DNA of 45,182 bases from Candidatus Roizmanbacteria bacterium RIFCSPLOWO2_01_FULL_35_13 (GTDB taxonomy: Bacteria > Patescibacteriota > Microgenomatia > UBA1406 > GWC2-37-13), in contig MGAF01000058.1 of assembly GCA_001789635.1 (NCBI GenBank), positions 5,218-50,399 of the forward strand. Direction: 5' to 3'. The position numbers and the translations under genes were made by a program. The notes under the pieces were generated by a model, which made no database searches, was not told where the DNA came from, and saw nothing but the letters and a program-made list of their open reading frames with translations. Of this stretch, positions 1-7,278 are shown piece by piece (within the stretch, counting starts at the first letter, position 1; each line of letters begins with the position of its first letter).

Positions 1-1
1 G

Positions 2-112
2 CACGAATTTCCAACTATTCATTTTTTTATCGGATCGTTGCTAGTATTCGGGGGAATATATTTAGCCGAGGGAAGAATCCACTGGCACCCTTTGCACAAG
101 TTAAAAGGTTAG
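2..112 (+). CDS. C-terminal end of an EamA/DMT-family transporter (partial)
   Basis: An open frame enters from the left edge and ends at TAG 110-112. The 36 visible residues include IHFFIGSLLVFGGIYLAEG, the last membrane helix and short basic cytoplasmic tail typical of ten-helix EamA (drug/metabolite transporter) proteins. Only the final helix is present, so the substrate cannot be said. A complete EamA protein also occurs at 8505-9383. The call rests on the shape of this last helix and is moderate. Confidence 0.55.
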   Translation, partial: HEFPTIHFFIGSLLVFGGIYLAEGRIHWHPLHKLKG

Positions 113-145
113 AGGTTAGGAAGCTAGATTGGAAAAGTGGTTAGG

Positions 146-460
146 GTTAAGAAACCAGTTTGGTTAGGAGTAAAAAGTTAAGAGTGTATGGATAATCAAA
201 ATCAAGAAACAAAAAACCCAATAATGTCATTTAGAGATCTGAATGTTTATCAGAATACTTATAGGGCAATGTTACTAATGTAACGAAACAATTGTAAGTT
301 TAGAGCAATGTAGAGATCTATATATGTCAGAGAATAAAGAGATTGATCAGCTGATTAAAATATATGACATTTCCGGTAGACAGCTTTATAATCTTGCAAA
401 AGCATGGACTAATTTTAAGCGACCAATTTCTTAACCTCTAAGCTAAACTGGTTTCTTAAC
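146..460. repeat. 16-bp perfect inverted repeat flanking a four-helix-bundle pseudogene
   Basis: Positions 146-161 read GTTAAGAAACCAGTTT and 445-460 are its exact reverse complement. The arms enclose the broken gene at 188-434. The left arm lies in a stretch of GGTTAG-like motifs (104-170). The arms are too far apart (283 bases) for a terminator hairpin. They could be ends of a small non-autonomous element or relics of local duplication. Confidence 0.7.
188..434 (+). pseudogene. Four-helix-bundle protein (23S rRNA IVP family), internally deleted
   Basis: ATG 188 opens 31 codons ending at TAA 281; they contain SFRDLNVYQNTYRAML, the classic first helix of the four-helix-bundle family first known from 23S rRNA intervening sequences. 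From 303 to 434 a different frame encodes the C-terminal helix, including EQCRDLY and IYDISGRQLYNLAKAW, ending at TAA 432-434. The middle helices (about 60 residues) are missing and the two halves are out of frame, so the gene is dead. The function of this family is not established; it is very common in CPR genomes. Confidence 0.8.
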
Positions 461-503
461 CATTAAACATTGAACAAGTCCTATAGACTTTATTGATACA
501 CTT

Positions 504-512
504 TGTTAAAAT
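504..512 (+). promoter_or_regulatory. Candidate extended -10 for the nucleotidyltransferase gene
   Basis: TG-T-TAAAAT at 504-512 matches an extended -10 element. Transcription would start near 519, only about six bases before ATG 525. No Shine-Dalgarno sequence is present, which fits a near-leaderless message. A second possibility is TATAGA at 482-487, giving a leader of about 30 bases. Confidence 0.35.
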
Positions 513-524
513 TGACACCTAAAT

Positions 525-1274
525 ATGAATATAGCAGGTATTATTTTGGCCGGTGGTAAAGGTACAAGGATAAATTCACATAAAGTTAATAAAGTAACAC
601 TCCAGTTCGTAGGGAAACCTATCATCGGCTATGGAGCAGAGCTTTTTGAAGGACTAACAAATCCTATAGTAGTGGTAGTCGGAGCCTTCTCACACAGTGT
701 TAAAGATGCCCTTAAAAAATATACTGTAAATTATGCCTATCAGCAGAAACGATTAGGCACAGCTCATGCTGCAAAAATCGGCATGGAAAAAATAAATAAA
801 AAAAATCCCCCGGATTTGGTTTTAGTAGGATATGGCGATCATATGATGTTTTATAAAAAGTCCACAGTAAATGAACTTATAAAAAAACATTTATTGCACA
901 AAGCTGTCCTTTCAATAATTACAACAGTACATTCAAATCCGGATGAACTAGCCTGGGGTCGGGTTATACGTAATAAAAAAGGATTTATAGTAGATAATAT
1001 TGAGCAAAAAGACGCGACTCCTGAGGAAAGAAAAATAACCGAGCTTAATGCCGGTTTTTACTGCTTTGACTACAAATTTATTAAAGAGAATATAGATAAA
1101 GTTAAAAAGTCCACTGTTACTAATGAATATTATATTAACGCTCTTATTCATATTGCAGTCGAACAAGGCAGGAAAGTAGTCGGCTTGAATGTACCTTTCA
1201 AGGAAGTCGGAATCGGGATAAACAGATTACCCGAGCTTCAACTGAGTCAGGAGATTTTTCAGAAAAGAAGTTAA
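525..1274 (+). CDS. GlmU-like sugar-1-phosphate nucleotidyltransferase
   Basis: This 249-residue protein is a single Rossmann-like NTP-transferase domain. The signature LAGGKGTR lies at residues 8-15, and QQKRLGTAHA at 73-82 matches the uridine-binding LGTAHA motif of GlmU. GYGDH at 103-106 supplies the metal-binding aspartate. The left-handed beta-helix acetyltransferase domain of GlmU is absent, so it should only make an NDP-sugar (probably UDP-linked) from sugar-1-phosphate and NTP in the cytoplasm. It would feed the glycosyltransferases of this window. It stands 14 bases before the next gene and may share its mRNA. The exact sugar is unknown. Confidence 0.8.
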   Translation: MNIAGIILAGGKGTRINSHKVNKVTLQFVGKPIIGYGAELFEGLTNPIVVVVGAFSHSVKDALKKYTVNYAYQQKRLGTAHAAKIGMEKINKKNPPDLVLVGYGDHMMFYKKSTVNELIKKHLLHKAVLSIITTVHSNPDELAWGRVIRNKKGFIVDNIEQKDATPEERKITELNAGFYCFDYKFIKENIDKVKKSTVTNEYYINALIHIAVEQGRKVVGLNVPFKEVGIGINRLPELQLSQEIFQKRS

Positions 1275-1288
1275 AATGAAAACTTCAT

Positions 1289-2434
1289 ATGGAATCAATT
1301 TCAATAGATAAGCTCCCGCATGGTAAGTATAAAGTTTGGAAACCCGAAAGCATTGGCATACATAGCTTCAGTCAAAAAGATACTAAAAAATTAGCAGCAG
1401 TTAGATCTGCTGAACAAAATACCTTAACACATTTAAAAGAAAATATTTTTAGACCGGATAGAAATTTGCTACCCGGTTCATTGGGAAAAGGGCAAAATGG
1501 GAGAATTGTCTTGATTAGACCAACTGGTCCTTATACAGAGTCAACGCTCATGGGAGTTGCTTTAGAAGATAAGATATTTACAGATCCTGGAGAATTGGAA
1601 TCGTATAATACGGGTGAAAAGGAAATAAAAATTGTTAAATCAAAGGTAATCTATGATTTGCCGCCTAACCTGCAAATTGAATATTGGAAAGTGGTGATGG
1701 CAACTCTAACTGCATATAATAAAGTCTTCTCGGAAATTGATAATAAACACGTTATTGCTGTAGTTGAAAACGTAGTTCCCGCTACTTCAGATGATTATAG
1801 AACTTCAAAATCATTAAGACCATCACATTTTCATGTTATTGCAATTAATACAGACTTTATTGAAGCTCAGGATCCTTTTATTTTTCCACCACATTTGCAA
1901 CATTTACAGGAAGAAATAGATCACTTTATTGGAAAACAGAAACTTATGGGTGAATTTACAAAAAGAATACACGATAAATTACCCGATTCTGAAAAAGAGA
2001 AATTAGAAGAGAATGGATTAAAATTTGTAACCACTCCTCCATTAGGATATGAATTTTCTTTCAAAGTTAGTCCAGAAGAACTTTTAAAAGATCCAAAATT
2101 TGTTCAGGAGTGCATGTTGGCAAATCATAATATATTTGCAAAAATAGCTAAATTAGCAAGAGCAGTTGTCGAAGGAGTAGGTAAATATGGTGAAAGTAAG
2201 TGGGATATTATTCCGCAACCTGCTTACAGAAAATATATTTACATAAAAGACGGGAAGCTATGCATGAGAATTTGTCCAGTATTAAAATCTTCTGCAGGTC
2301 CAATGGAAACTTTGTTCTTAGATTACGAAAGAGACCCAAAAAATAAAAGGGAATTTGAGGATAAACAATTATCCAATTTACAAAACAAAATTCTTAGTAT
2401 TACAATTGGGCTTTTGAAGGGAGTATCTAAATAA
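1289..2434 (+). CDS. Uncharacterised 381-aa cytoplasmic protein
   Basis: I do not recognise this protein. It has no signal peptide or membrane helix. A strand ending in SHFHVIAI (H180, H182) recalls the HxHxH core of HIT/GalT nucleotidyl-transferring enzymes, but the third histidine is replaced, so this is only a hint. The region around 195-260 is charged and probably helical, and the C-terminal part carries a conserved-looking PMETLFLDYERDP stretch. ATG 1289 was chosen because an ATG at 1276 gives only a short reading frame. It follows the nucleotidyltransferase by 14 bases and precedes another orphan gene by 33, so the three may be cotranscribed. Confidence 0.6.
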   Translation: MESISIDKLPHGKYKVWKPESIGIHSFSQKDTKKLAAVRSAEQNTLTHLKENIFRPDRNLLPGSLGKGQNGRIVLIRPTGPYTESTLMGVALEDKIFTDPGELESYNTGEKEIKIVKSKVIYDLPPNLQIEYWKVVMATLTAYNKVFSEIDNKHVIAVVENVVPATSDDYRTSKSLRPSHFHVIAINTDFIEAQDPFIFPPHLQHLQEEIDHFIGKQKLMGEFTKRIHDKLPDSEKEKLEENGLKFVTTPPLGYEFSFKVSPEELLKDPKFVQECMLANHNIFAKIAKLARAVVEGVGKYGESKWDIIPQPAYRKYIYIKDGKLCMRICPVLKSSAGPMETLFLDYERDPKNKREFEDKQLSNLQNKILSITIGLLKGVSK

Positions 2435-2467
2435 TGTAATTATAATTAAATTAGCTAATAAATCATA

Positions 2468-2911
2468 ATGGAAAGTCCACATTCTTTAGAAGTTAGCTTG
2501 AAATCTTTAGAAAAAATTGCTCAAAAAGTTGCTGGCAAATCTTACAAGATTGTTTCCAAAAGTCTAAATAAACGAGTTGATAGTACAACCAAATTTTGTA
2601 CTTTTGTAAATTCTGCAGCAAATGGACTATTACAAGAAGAAGGGTTTCCTTCGGAGTACATAGAGTATGAAAATCCAAATGACAGAGGACTACCATCTCA
2701 TGCCTTTATTCGGATAATTGATACTTCATCACAAATATTAATTGATTTTCAATACAAACAGTATGTTTCTGAAGAGTTACAAAAAAGAGTTCCAGACAGC
2801 ATGATTGTATTTTATAATTCTAAAGATGAACTGGATGCTGGATTATCATCGCATAAAATAGAACCTCAATACTTCCACAAATGGATTGAAGAGTTATTCT
2901 GGAATAGATAA
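2468..2911 (+). CDS. Small protein with a possible Cys-His-Asp (transglutaminase-like) triad
   Basis: This 147-residue soluble protein is not firmly recognised. C44 begins a helix-like stretch (TKFCTFVNSAANGLLQEEGF), H78 lies in LPSHAFIRI, and D93 in ILIDFQY. The order and spacing (Cys at a helix start, then a His strand, then an Asp strand) resemble papain-like folds such as transglutaminase-like or arylamine acetyltransferase cores. This is pattern matching, not family assignment. It would act in the cytoplasm since no signal peptide is visible. It lies 33 bases downstream of the preceding orphan gene. Confidence 0.55.
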   Translation: MESPHSLEVSLKSLEKIAQKVAGKSYKIVSKSLNKRVDSTTKFCTFVNSAANGLLQEEGFPSEYIEYENPNDRGLPSHAFIRIIDTSSQILIDFQYKQYVSEELQKRVPDSMIVFYNSKDELDAGLSSHKIEPQYFHKWIEELFWNR

Positions 2912-2937
2912 GTAAAAAATTTGCATTATTTTACTAA

Positions 2938-3030
2938 GAAAACACTGATTTAACCATAATTGTTCCAGCTTATAACGAAGAGAAATTAATGCAGACACTT
3001 TTGAGCAAAAATAAAAATAGCCCCTTCTGA
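2938..3030 (+). pseudogene. N-terminal remnant of a GT2 glycosyltransferase
   Basis: The frame from 2938 to TGA 3028-3030 encodes LTIIVPAYNEEKLMQTLL, the unmistakable first beta strand and loop of family 2 glycosyltransferases (IVPAYNEE). There is no start codon in place and the frame stops after about ten further residues, so only a scrap of roughly 30 codons remains. It is bordered by the tRNA-derived repeat at 3049, suggesting the gene was lost by rearrangement at this boundary. Confidence 0.7.
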
Positions 3031-3048
3031 TAGTCTAATTGCAAATTT

Positions 3049-3066
3049 GAGCGGGATAGGGGTGTC
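3049..3066 (-). repeat. Copy of the tRNA-Gly 3' end (possible attachment site)
   Basis: Positions 3049-3066 match 3414-3431, the 3' end of the tRNA-Gly gene, at 17 of 18 bases (GAGCGGGATAGGGG plus GTC). The copies are direct repeats enclosing the GIY-YIG gene. In addition 3064-3077 is a near reverse complement of 3398-3411 (TTAGCGAAAGAC). Such partial tRNA copies are classical traces of site-specific integration or of tRNA-end duplication. Confidence 0.6.
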
Positions 3067-3106
3067 CTTCGCTAAATTTTATTGGAAATGATTAGCTTCG
3101 GAACAC

Positions 3107-3382
3107 CTAACTTATATTCAGTTTCGTCTTTGCTAAAGCTACATCTACTAATCTTTTATAGGCAAAAGCTTTTCCTGAACCGGATTTGATATAAAGTTCA
3201 AAATCCTTTGCTTTTTGTTTGTTTATGAATGCGCAGTACCAAACAAATTTCCAAGGTGCATGACCTTTTGTAAAGGTTGATTTACCTTCATTATGTTCTT
3301 TGATTCTATTTCTTAAATCCTTCGTGTAACCGTAGTACAAAATTCCGGATTTTGAACTTTGTAGTATATAGACATAGTACAT
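3107..3382 (-). CDS. GIY-YIG domain endonuclease, YhbQ/UPF0213-like
   Basis: The protein is 91 residues when started at the ATG at 3382 (MYYVYILQS). A longer open frame runs upstream through the tRNA gene, but those codons are tRNA sequence and not protein. The fold is one GIY-YIG domain: YVY at 3-5, YYGYT at 16-20, the arginine of KDLRNR (24-26), and the glutamate of FELYIKSGSG (62). Such small nucleases resemble YhbQ and the UvrC N-terminal domain and are abundant in CPR genomes; some family members cut DNA, but the role of these single-domain proteins is unknown. Its position just 3' of a tRNA gene, between copies of the tRNA end, suggests a small mobile or formerly mobile cassette. Confidence 0.85.
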   Translation of the reverse strand: MYYVYILQSSKSGILYYGYTKDLRNRIKEHNEGKSTFTKGHAPWKFVWYCAFINKQKAKDFELYIKSGSGKAFAYKRLVDVALAKTKLNIS

Positions 3383-3414
3383 AGCTATCGTCTGTAGCTT
3401 TAGCGAAAGACGAG

Positions 3415-3485
3415 AGCGGGATAGGGGAGTCGGACCCCTTTTCTTTGCTTGGAAAGCAAATGTTGGACCGTTCAACTAATCCCGC
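3415..3485 (-). tRNA. tRNA-Gly (anticodon UCC)
   Basis: The minus strand folds into a complete cloverleaf. The acceptor arm GCGGGAT (3485-3479) pairs with ATCCCGC (3422-3416). The D arm contains the AACGGTCCAAC region. The anticodon stem TTTGC/GCAAA encloses the loop TTTCCAA, giving anticodon TCC. The T arm is GGGG-TCCGACT-CCCC. The discriminator base is U (3415), as is usual for bacterial tRNA-Gly. The CCA end is not encoded. It decodes GGA and perhaps other glycine codons. Confidence 0.95.
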
Positions 3486-3542
3486 ATAGAAAAATAAAAA
3501 ATTAAATATTAAAAATCAAAAATACATATCAAATACAGAAAA

Positions 3543-3548
3543 TATTAT
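3543..3548 (+). promoter_or_regulatory. Candidate -10 box for the GT39-like gene
   Basis: TATTAT at 3543-3548 would start transcription near 3555, about five bases before ATG 3560. The upstream region is A+T-rich and no good -35 or Shine-Dalgarno sequence is visible. It lies in the 74-base gap between the divergently transcribed tRNA and this gene. Confidence 0.3.
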
Positions 3549-3559
3549 ATCATTGTTTC

Positions 3560-4969
3560 ATGCCTAAAGGCAAGAAAATTCTTTTTTTAATATTTTTTCT
3601 AGCTTTTTTAGTTCGTCTGATTAGTCTTGACCAATCCCTATGGTTGGATGAAGCGACGACGGCGAGGGTTGTTCACAAATATAATTTTTTTGAAATTGTT
3701 ACTAAATTTTCTCCAAATGATTTTCATCCTCCGCTCTACTATCTAATCATGAAGGTTTGGACAAATATGTTTGGATATAGCGAAATTGCATTGCGTATGC
3801 CAAGTATATTATTTAGTCTGTTAACTGGTTACCTGGTTTACTTGTTAGGAAATAAAATCACAAACAACGATTCTGGACCCCACTCCGCTGAAGCTTCGAG
3901 GGGTAAACAAGCCGGAATGACGAAAGAAAATGTTGGAATATGGTCTGCGGCGTTTTTTTTGTTTAATCCTCTGATTATTTACTACAGTCATGAAGCGAGG
4001 ATGTATATGATGGCGACAATGTTTTTGATAGCAAGTTTGTATTACTTGTTAGCTGGTTACCTGGTTGCCGGGTTAAAAAACAAAATTTTATTTTCATTAT
4101 ATCTTTCATTAAGTTTTCTGACTTTTTACGGATCGATATTTTTAATTATTCCAATTATTTTATATTTAATTTATAAAAAAGAATTCAGAGTTTTATTTTT
4201 GTTACTGCTACTGTTTACTCTTACTTTATTGTTAATTTCTCCTCTACTCTTTCAGCAACTTAATAATGCCAAACAGCAGATAAAGTTAATTCCTAACTGG
4301 AATCTGGTTTTAGGAAATGCTGATTCAAAGAATCTGCTGCTTATTCCGATAAAATTTTCAATCGGGAGAATCAGTTTTTACCCAAAATGGTTTTATTGGG
4401 GGATATCTATCCTATGGACAGGAATTGTTTGGTTTTTGGCAGTGAAAGGCGGATTGAAAAATAAATTTTTAATGTATTTGATTTTCGGCACCTTAGGATT
4501 GGGTATAATTTTTTCATTCTTCACTCCCCTGCTCCAGTATTTCAGGTTCTTATATTTAATACCGATAATCAGCGTATTAATAGCAATAGGAGGCTCAACT
4601 GAACACCTTAAAGGTGTACGTTGGATTGTTGTATCAGGATTTGTCTGTTGGTCTTTGATTTATTTATTAAACGCAAATTTTCACAGGGAGGATTGGAAAA
4701 GTTTAGTAAGAAATTTACCAAATAATACTAAAGTTTATATGATTACATCTACATCGGATCCGCTAGAATATTATGCCAATAATATTAAGATATTAGATAT
4801 TAGATATTTGGAAGAGCAAAAATCCCTGGATAAAGTATTGTACGTAATTCCCTATACCAGCGAAATTCATGGAATCGAATACAGGACTAATTTGGCTGCA
4901 AAAAGATTTAGTTTGATAAACGAAAATTCATTCCGGGGAGTGACTTTGGAAAAATGGGAAAAAGATTAA
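3560..4969 (+). CDS. GT-C glycosyltransferase, GT39/PMT-like
   Basis: This 469-residue protein has about ten to twelve membrane helices and the hallmark of GT39/ArnT enzymes: an acidic pair in the first extracytoplasmic loop (WLDEATT, D30-E31) followed by DFHPPLYYLI at 55-64. Enzymes of this superfamily move a sugar from a polyprenyl-phosphate donor to a protein, lipid or glycan on the outer face of the membrane. Residues about 104-121 (DSGPHSAEASRGKQAGMT) come from an in-frame repeat insertion at 3869-3922 and fall in a loop, so the enzyme may tolerate it. The gene ends four bases into the convergent flippase gene. Donor and acceptor are unknown. Confidence 0.85.
   Translation: MPKGKKILFLIFFLAFLVRLISLDQSLWLDEATTARVVHKYNFFEIVTKFSPNDFHPPLYYLIMKVWTNMFGYSEIALRMPSILFSLLTGYLVYLLGNKITNNDSGPHSAEASRGKQAGMTKENVGIWSAAFFLFNPLIIYYSHEARMYMMATMFLIASLYYLLAGYLVAGLKNKILFSLYLSLSFLTFYGSIFLIIPIILYLIYKKEFRVLFLLLLLFTLTLLLISPLLFQQLNNAKQQIKLIPNWNLVLGNADSKNLLLIPIKFSIGRISFYPKWFYWGISILWTGIVWFLAVKGGLKNKFLMYLIFGTLGLGIIFSFFTPLLQYFRFLYLIPIISVLIAIGGSTEHLKGVRWIVVSGFVCWSLIYLLNANFHREDWKSLVRNLPNNTKVYMITSTSDPLEYYANNIKILDIRYLEEQKSLDKVLYVIPYTSEIHGIEYRTNLAAKRFSLINENSFRGVTLEKWEKD
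3869..3922. repeat. In-frame palindromic repeat inside the GT39-like gene
   Basis: The segment contains GATTCTGGACCCC, a hairpin-forming block ACCCC...GGGGT (3877-3904) and GGAATGACGA. The block CACT-CCGCT-AAGCTTCGAGGGGTAA closely resembles the one at 10990-11020 inside transketolase. It is far richer in G+C than the host gene and adds about 18 residues without breaking the frame. Confidence 0.7.
4781..4809. repeat. GATATTA-type microsatellite in coding sequence
   Basis: GATATTA units are repeated almost in tandem here, encoding KILDIRY. Similar GATATT(A/CG) arrays occur at 9810-9837 in transketolase and 11924-11951 in galE. They may be an insertion-prone simple repeat or chance in A+T-rich DNA. 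Confidence 0.4.
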
Positions 4970-6249
4970 ACAGGAAACATTTTTTTGAATTCTTTGATAC
5001 CAGCGATTGTTTGGATTGCTATGGCAACAAAAAAGGCAAGCGCAATAATATATGGCGGCCCTAATACTCCCGTGGTTGGAATTACCAGGTAACAACCTAC
5101 TGTTAAGATTATAAAAAATACAATGTTAGAGATTAAAATATAACCCGGTTTTTTAACCGTGTATAACAGAAATAACATCGGTAGACTGCCAAGAGTATAA
5201 AGAATAAAGGGTAAGCTCAGAGCCTTAGTAATAGAGGCGGTTTGGACAAAATTTTCCGTAAAAAAAAGAGTGTAAATTTGCGGCGGAGTTAAAAAAAGTA
5301 ATAAAAATAAAGCTGTCGGAATTAATAAGTACATAAAACCGGTTTTTAGTTGCGAAATTGCCTCTGATTTTTTGCTGATTCTGGCAAAAGACGGCGAAAG
5401 GACCTGGGTTATGCTGATTACCGTAGTTATTATCGTCAGAATTATTTTTTGCGAAAGTCCATAGTAGCCTACTTCACTCTTTGATCTGAAATAAGACAAA
5501 AGAAAAAGATCCATGCGGAGTCCTAAATTAAAAAACTGGGAAGCTATAAAATAGGTTAATGTGTAGCCAAAGCGGACCTCTTTTTTATTGACTACCGACT
5601 TTAAAATTAAGGTAAAAGTACTTTTTTTTTCAAAAAGCAGTATTAAGAAAAAAATAACCGGACCAACGATACCAAAAACAAAAATAATTGATCCTACCGT
5701 GACCAACTTGGTCGACATCATTATTAAAATAATTGCGGTTTTAATCACATTTGATATGTTAAGATAAATGTTAGTTTTGATAAATTTTTTGGTGGCAAAA
5801 AGCACATTCTGAAGAAAGTTCTGCCAGATAAAAAAGAGTACTGAAAACGAAGTCAGCCAGAATTCGTGTACCGGAGCTCCGGTTTTAAAGAAAACCCTGT
5901 CCAGATAAGGGAAAAAGAAAAGTAAAACGGTAATGACTAAAAGTGAAAAAACCGATTGGTAAACAAAAGTACTTTTTATAAAACTATACAAATTGTCGGA
6001 CTTTTTTTCATAAAGTCCCGGAAGATAAGAGTAAATTGTAGCCGTGGTGCCAAAATCCAGAATGTTCGCAAGAACATAGGCGATGCCTAAGAGTACGCTT
6101 AACACGCCATATTGGGAAGGTGTGAGGATTCTTACAAGTATTAAGGCAAAAAGCGCCGTAAAAAAAACATTCAGATAGTTGCCGAGGGTATTTATGATGA
6201 TATTTTTACTGGTTGGTCTTTTAATAAAGTTAAGCAGCCTTAAGATCAT
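4966..6249 (-). CDS. Wzx-type polysaccharide flippase (MOP superfamily)
   Basis: This 427-residue protein has about twelve hydrophobic helices. The N-terminus IINTLGNYLNVFFTALFALILVR followed by LTPSQYGVLS is the usual start of Wzx/RfbX O-unit translocases, and the loop FRSKSEVGYYGLSQKI is also typical. It would flip undecaprenyl-diphosphate-linked oligosaccharides from the inner to the outer leaflet. It is transcribed divergently from gmd across a 48-base region with overlapping promoters, and it converges with the GT39-like gene. A second, MurJ-like flippase lies at 21144-22445, so more than one lipid-linked substrate may be exported. Confidence 0.85.
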   Translation of the reverse strand: MILRLLNFIKRPTSKNIIINTLGNYLNVFFTALFALILVRILTPSQYGVLSVLLGIAYVLANILDFGTTATIYSYLPGLYEKKSDNLYSFIKSTFVYQSVFSLLVITVLLFFFPYLDRVFFKTGAPVHEFWLTSFSVLFFIWQNFLQNVLFATKKFIKTNIYLNISNVIKTAIILIMMSTKLVTVGSIIFVFGIVGPVIFFLILLFEKKSTFTLILKSVVNKKEVRFGYTLTYFIASQFFNLGLRMDLFLLSYFRSKSEVGYYGLSQKIILTIITTVISITQVLSPSFARISKKSEAISQLKTGFMYLLIPTALFLLLFLTPPQIYTLFFTENFVQTASITKALSLPFILYTLGSLPMLFLLYTVKKPGYILISNIVFFIILTVGCYLVIPTTGVLGPPYIIALAFFVAIAIQTIAGIKEFKKMFPV

Positions 6250-6255
6250 TGAATC

Positions 6256-6287
6256 ATTGTAGCAAAAATTCCGGAATATGATACAAT
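6256..6287. promoter_or_regulatory. Overlapping divergent promoters of flippase and gmd
   Basis: On the plus strand TG-A-TACAAT (6279-6287) is an extended -10 for gmd, with TTGTAG at 6257-6262 as the -35 candidate (19-base spacer). On the minus strand TG-C-TACAAT (6264-6256) is an extended -10 for the flippase, with TTGTAT at 6286-6281 as its -35. Each -10 therefore overlaps the other promoter's -35. Predicted starts fall at or within a few bases of the ATG codons, implying nearly leaderless messages. Confidence 0.6.
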
Positions 6288-6297
6288 TTTAACTTAT

Positions 6298-7278
6298 ATG
6301 GCAAAAAGAGCGATAATAACGGGAATCTTAGGTCAGGACGGTCCATACCTCGCAAAATATTTACTTGCCAAAAATTATAAAGTGTACGGGATGGTCAGAC
6401 GTTATTCGAACCCTACCTTTGACAACTTAGATTATGTCGGTATAACAAACAAAATCGAATATATTGAGGGGGATATGGGTGATGAATCATCCCTTATGAA
6501 TGTTATTAGGGTTGTCAGACCCGACGAAGTTTATAATCTCGCAGCCCAGTCTTTCGTAGGTGATTCCTGGCAGATGGCAAAGCTAACTACAGAAGTCAAT
6601 GCTATCGGAGTGCTTTATTTATTAAACGCCATTAAGTATATCTCGCCTACCGCAAAATTTTATCAGGCGTCTACATCCGAGATGTTCGGTTTAGGCAACA
6701 CTAAGGGCTATCAGGACGAAAATACTAATTTTCATCCCAGAAGTCCCTACGGCATTGCCAAAGTTTATGCCCATATGATGACTATTAATTTTAGAGAGTC
6801 GTATGGTTTATATACCTCTAACGGAATTCTTTTCAATCATGAATCTCCGATAAGAGGAATACAGTTTGTAACCAGAAAGATCACAGATGGCGTAGCCAGG
6901 ATAAAACTTGGACTCAAAGATAAATTGCATCTTGGCAATCTGGATGCCAAGCGAGATTGGGGTTTTGCCGGAGATTATGTCGAAGCAATGTATATGATGC
7001 TACAACAAAAAAAAACTGATGATTTTGTAGTGGGAACGGGTATAAATCATTCGGTAAAAGAATTTGTTCAACTGTCCTTTAAATATGCAGGTATTGAAGA
7101 TTGGGAAAAATATATAGTAATAGATCCCAGATTTAAACGCCCGGCCGAGGTCCATGAGTTAAAGGCCAAACCGGATAAAGCTTTTAAGCAGTTAGGCTGG
7201 AAACCAAAAGTGAGTTTCGAGGAACTTGTGAAGATGATGGTCGAAGCGGATCTTAAAAGAGTTAAAAAACTACTTTAA
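6298..7278 (+). CDS. gmd: GDP-mannose 4,6-dehydratase
   Basis: This cytoplasmic short-chain dehydrogenase of 326 residues converts GDP-D-mannose to GDP-4-keto-6-deoxy-D-mannose. The NADP-binding loop is G9-ILG-QDG15. The catalytic set is visible as STSEMFG (T126, E128) and SPYGIAK (Y151, K155). The family-specific FNHESPIRG (179-187) and RPAEVHEL near the C-terminus separate Gmd from other epimerases. It is somewhat shorter than the E. coli enzyme (about 370). No GDP-fucose synthase (GMER) or Rmd is recognised in the window; one of the two aminotransferases could in principle make perosamine from the product, but both look closer to other sugar families. It overlaps the convergent downstream gene by nine bases. 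Confidence 0.93.
   Translation: MAKRAIITGILGQDGPYLAKYLLAKNYKVYGMVRRYSNPTFDNLDYVGITNKIEYIEGDMGDESSLMNVIRVVRPDEVYNLAAQSFVGDSWQMAKLTTEVNAIGVLYLLNAIKYISPTAKFYQASTSEMFGLGNTKGYQDENTNFHPRSPYGIAKVYAHMMTINFRESYGLYTSNGILFNHESPIRGIQFVTRKITDGVARIKLGLKDKLHLGNLDAKRDWGFAGDYVEAMYMMLQQKKTDDFVVGTGINHSVKEFVQLSFKYAGIEDWEKYIVIDPRFKRPAEVHELKAKPDKAFKQLGWKPKVSFEELVKMMVEADLKRVKKLL

Noticed and set aside
146-460. 16-bp inverted repeat as a transcription terminator
   Set aside because: The arms are 283 bases apart with a pseudogene between them, and there is no U-tract.
3383-3475. N-terminal extension of the GIY-YIG protein
   Set aside because: The 31 upstream codons are mostly antisense-free tRNA-Gly sequence; the GIY-YIG fold starts exactly at the internal methionine at 3382.
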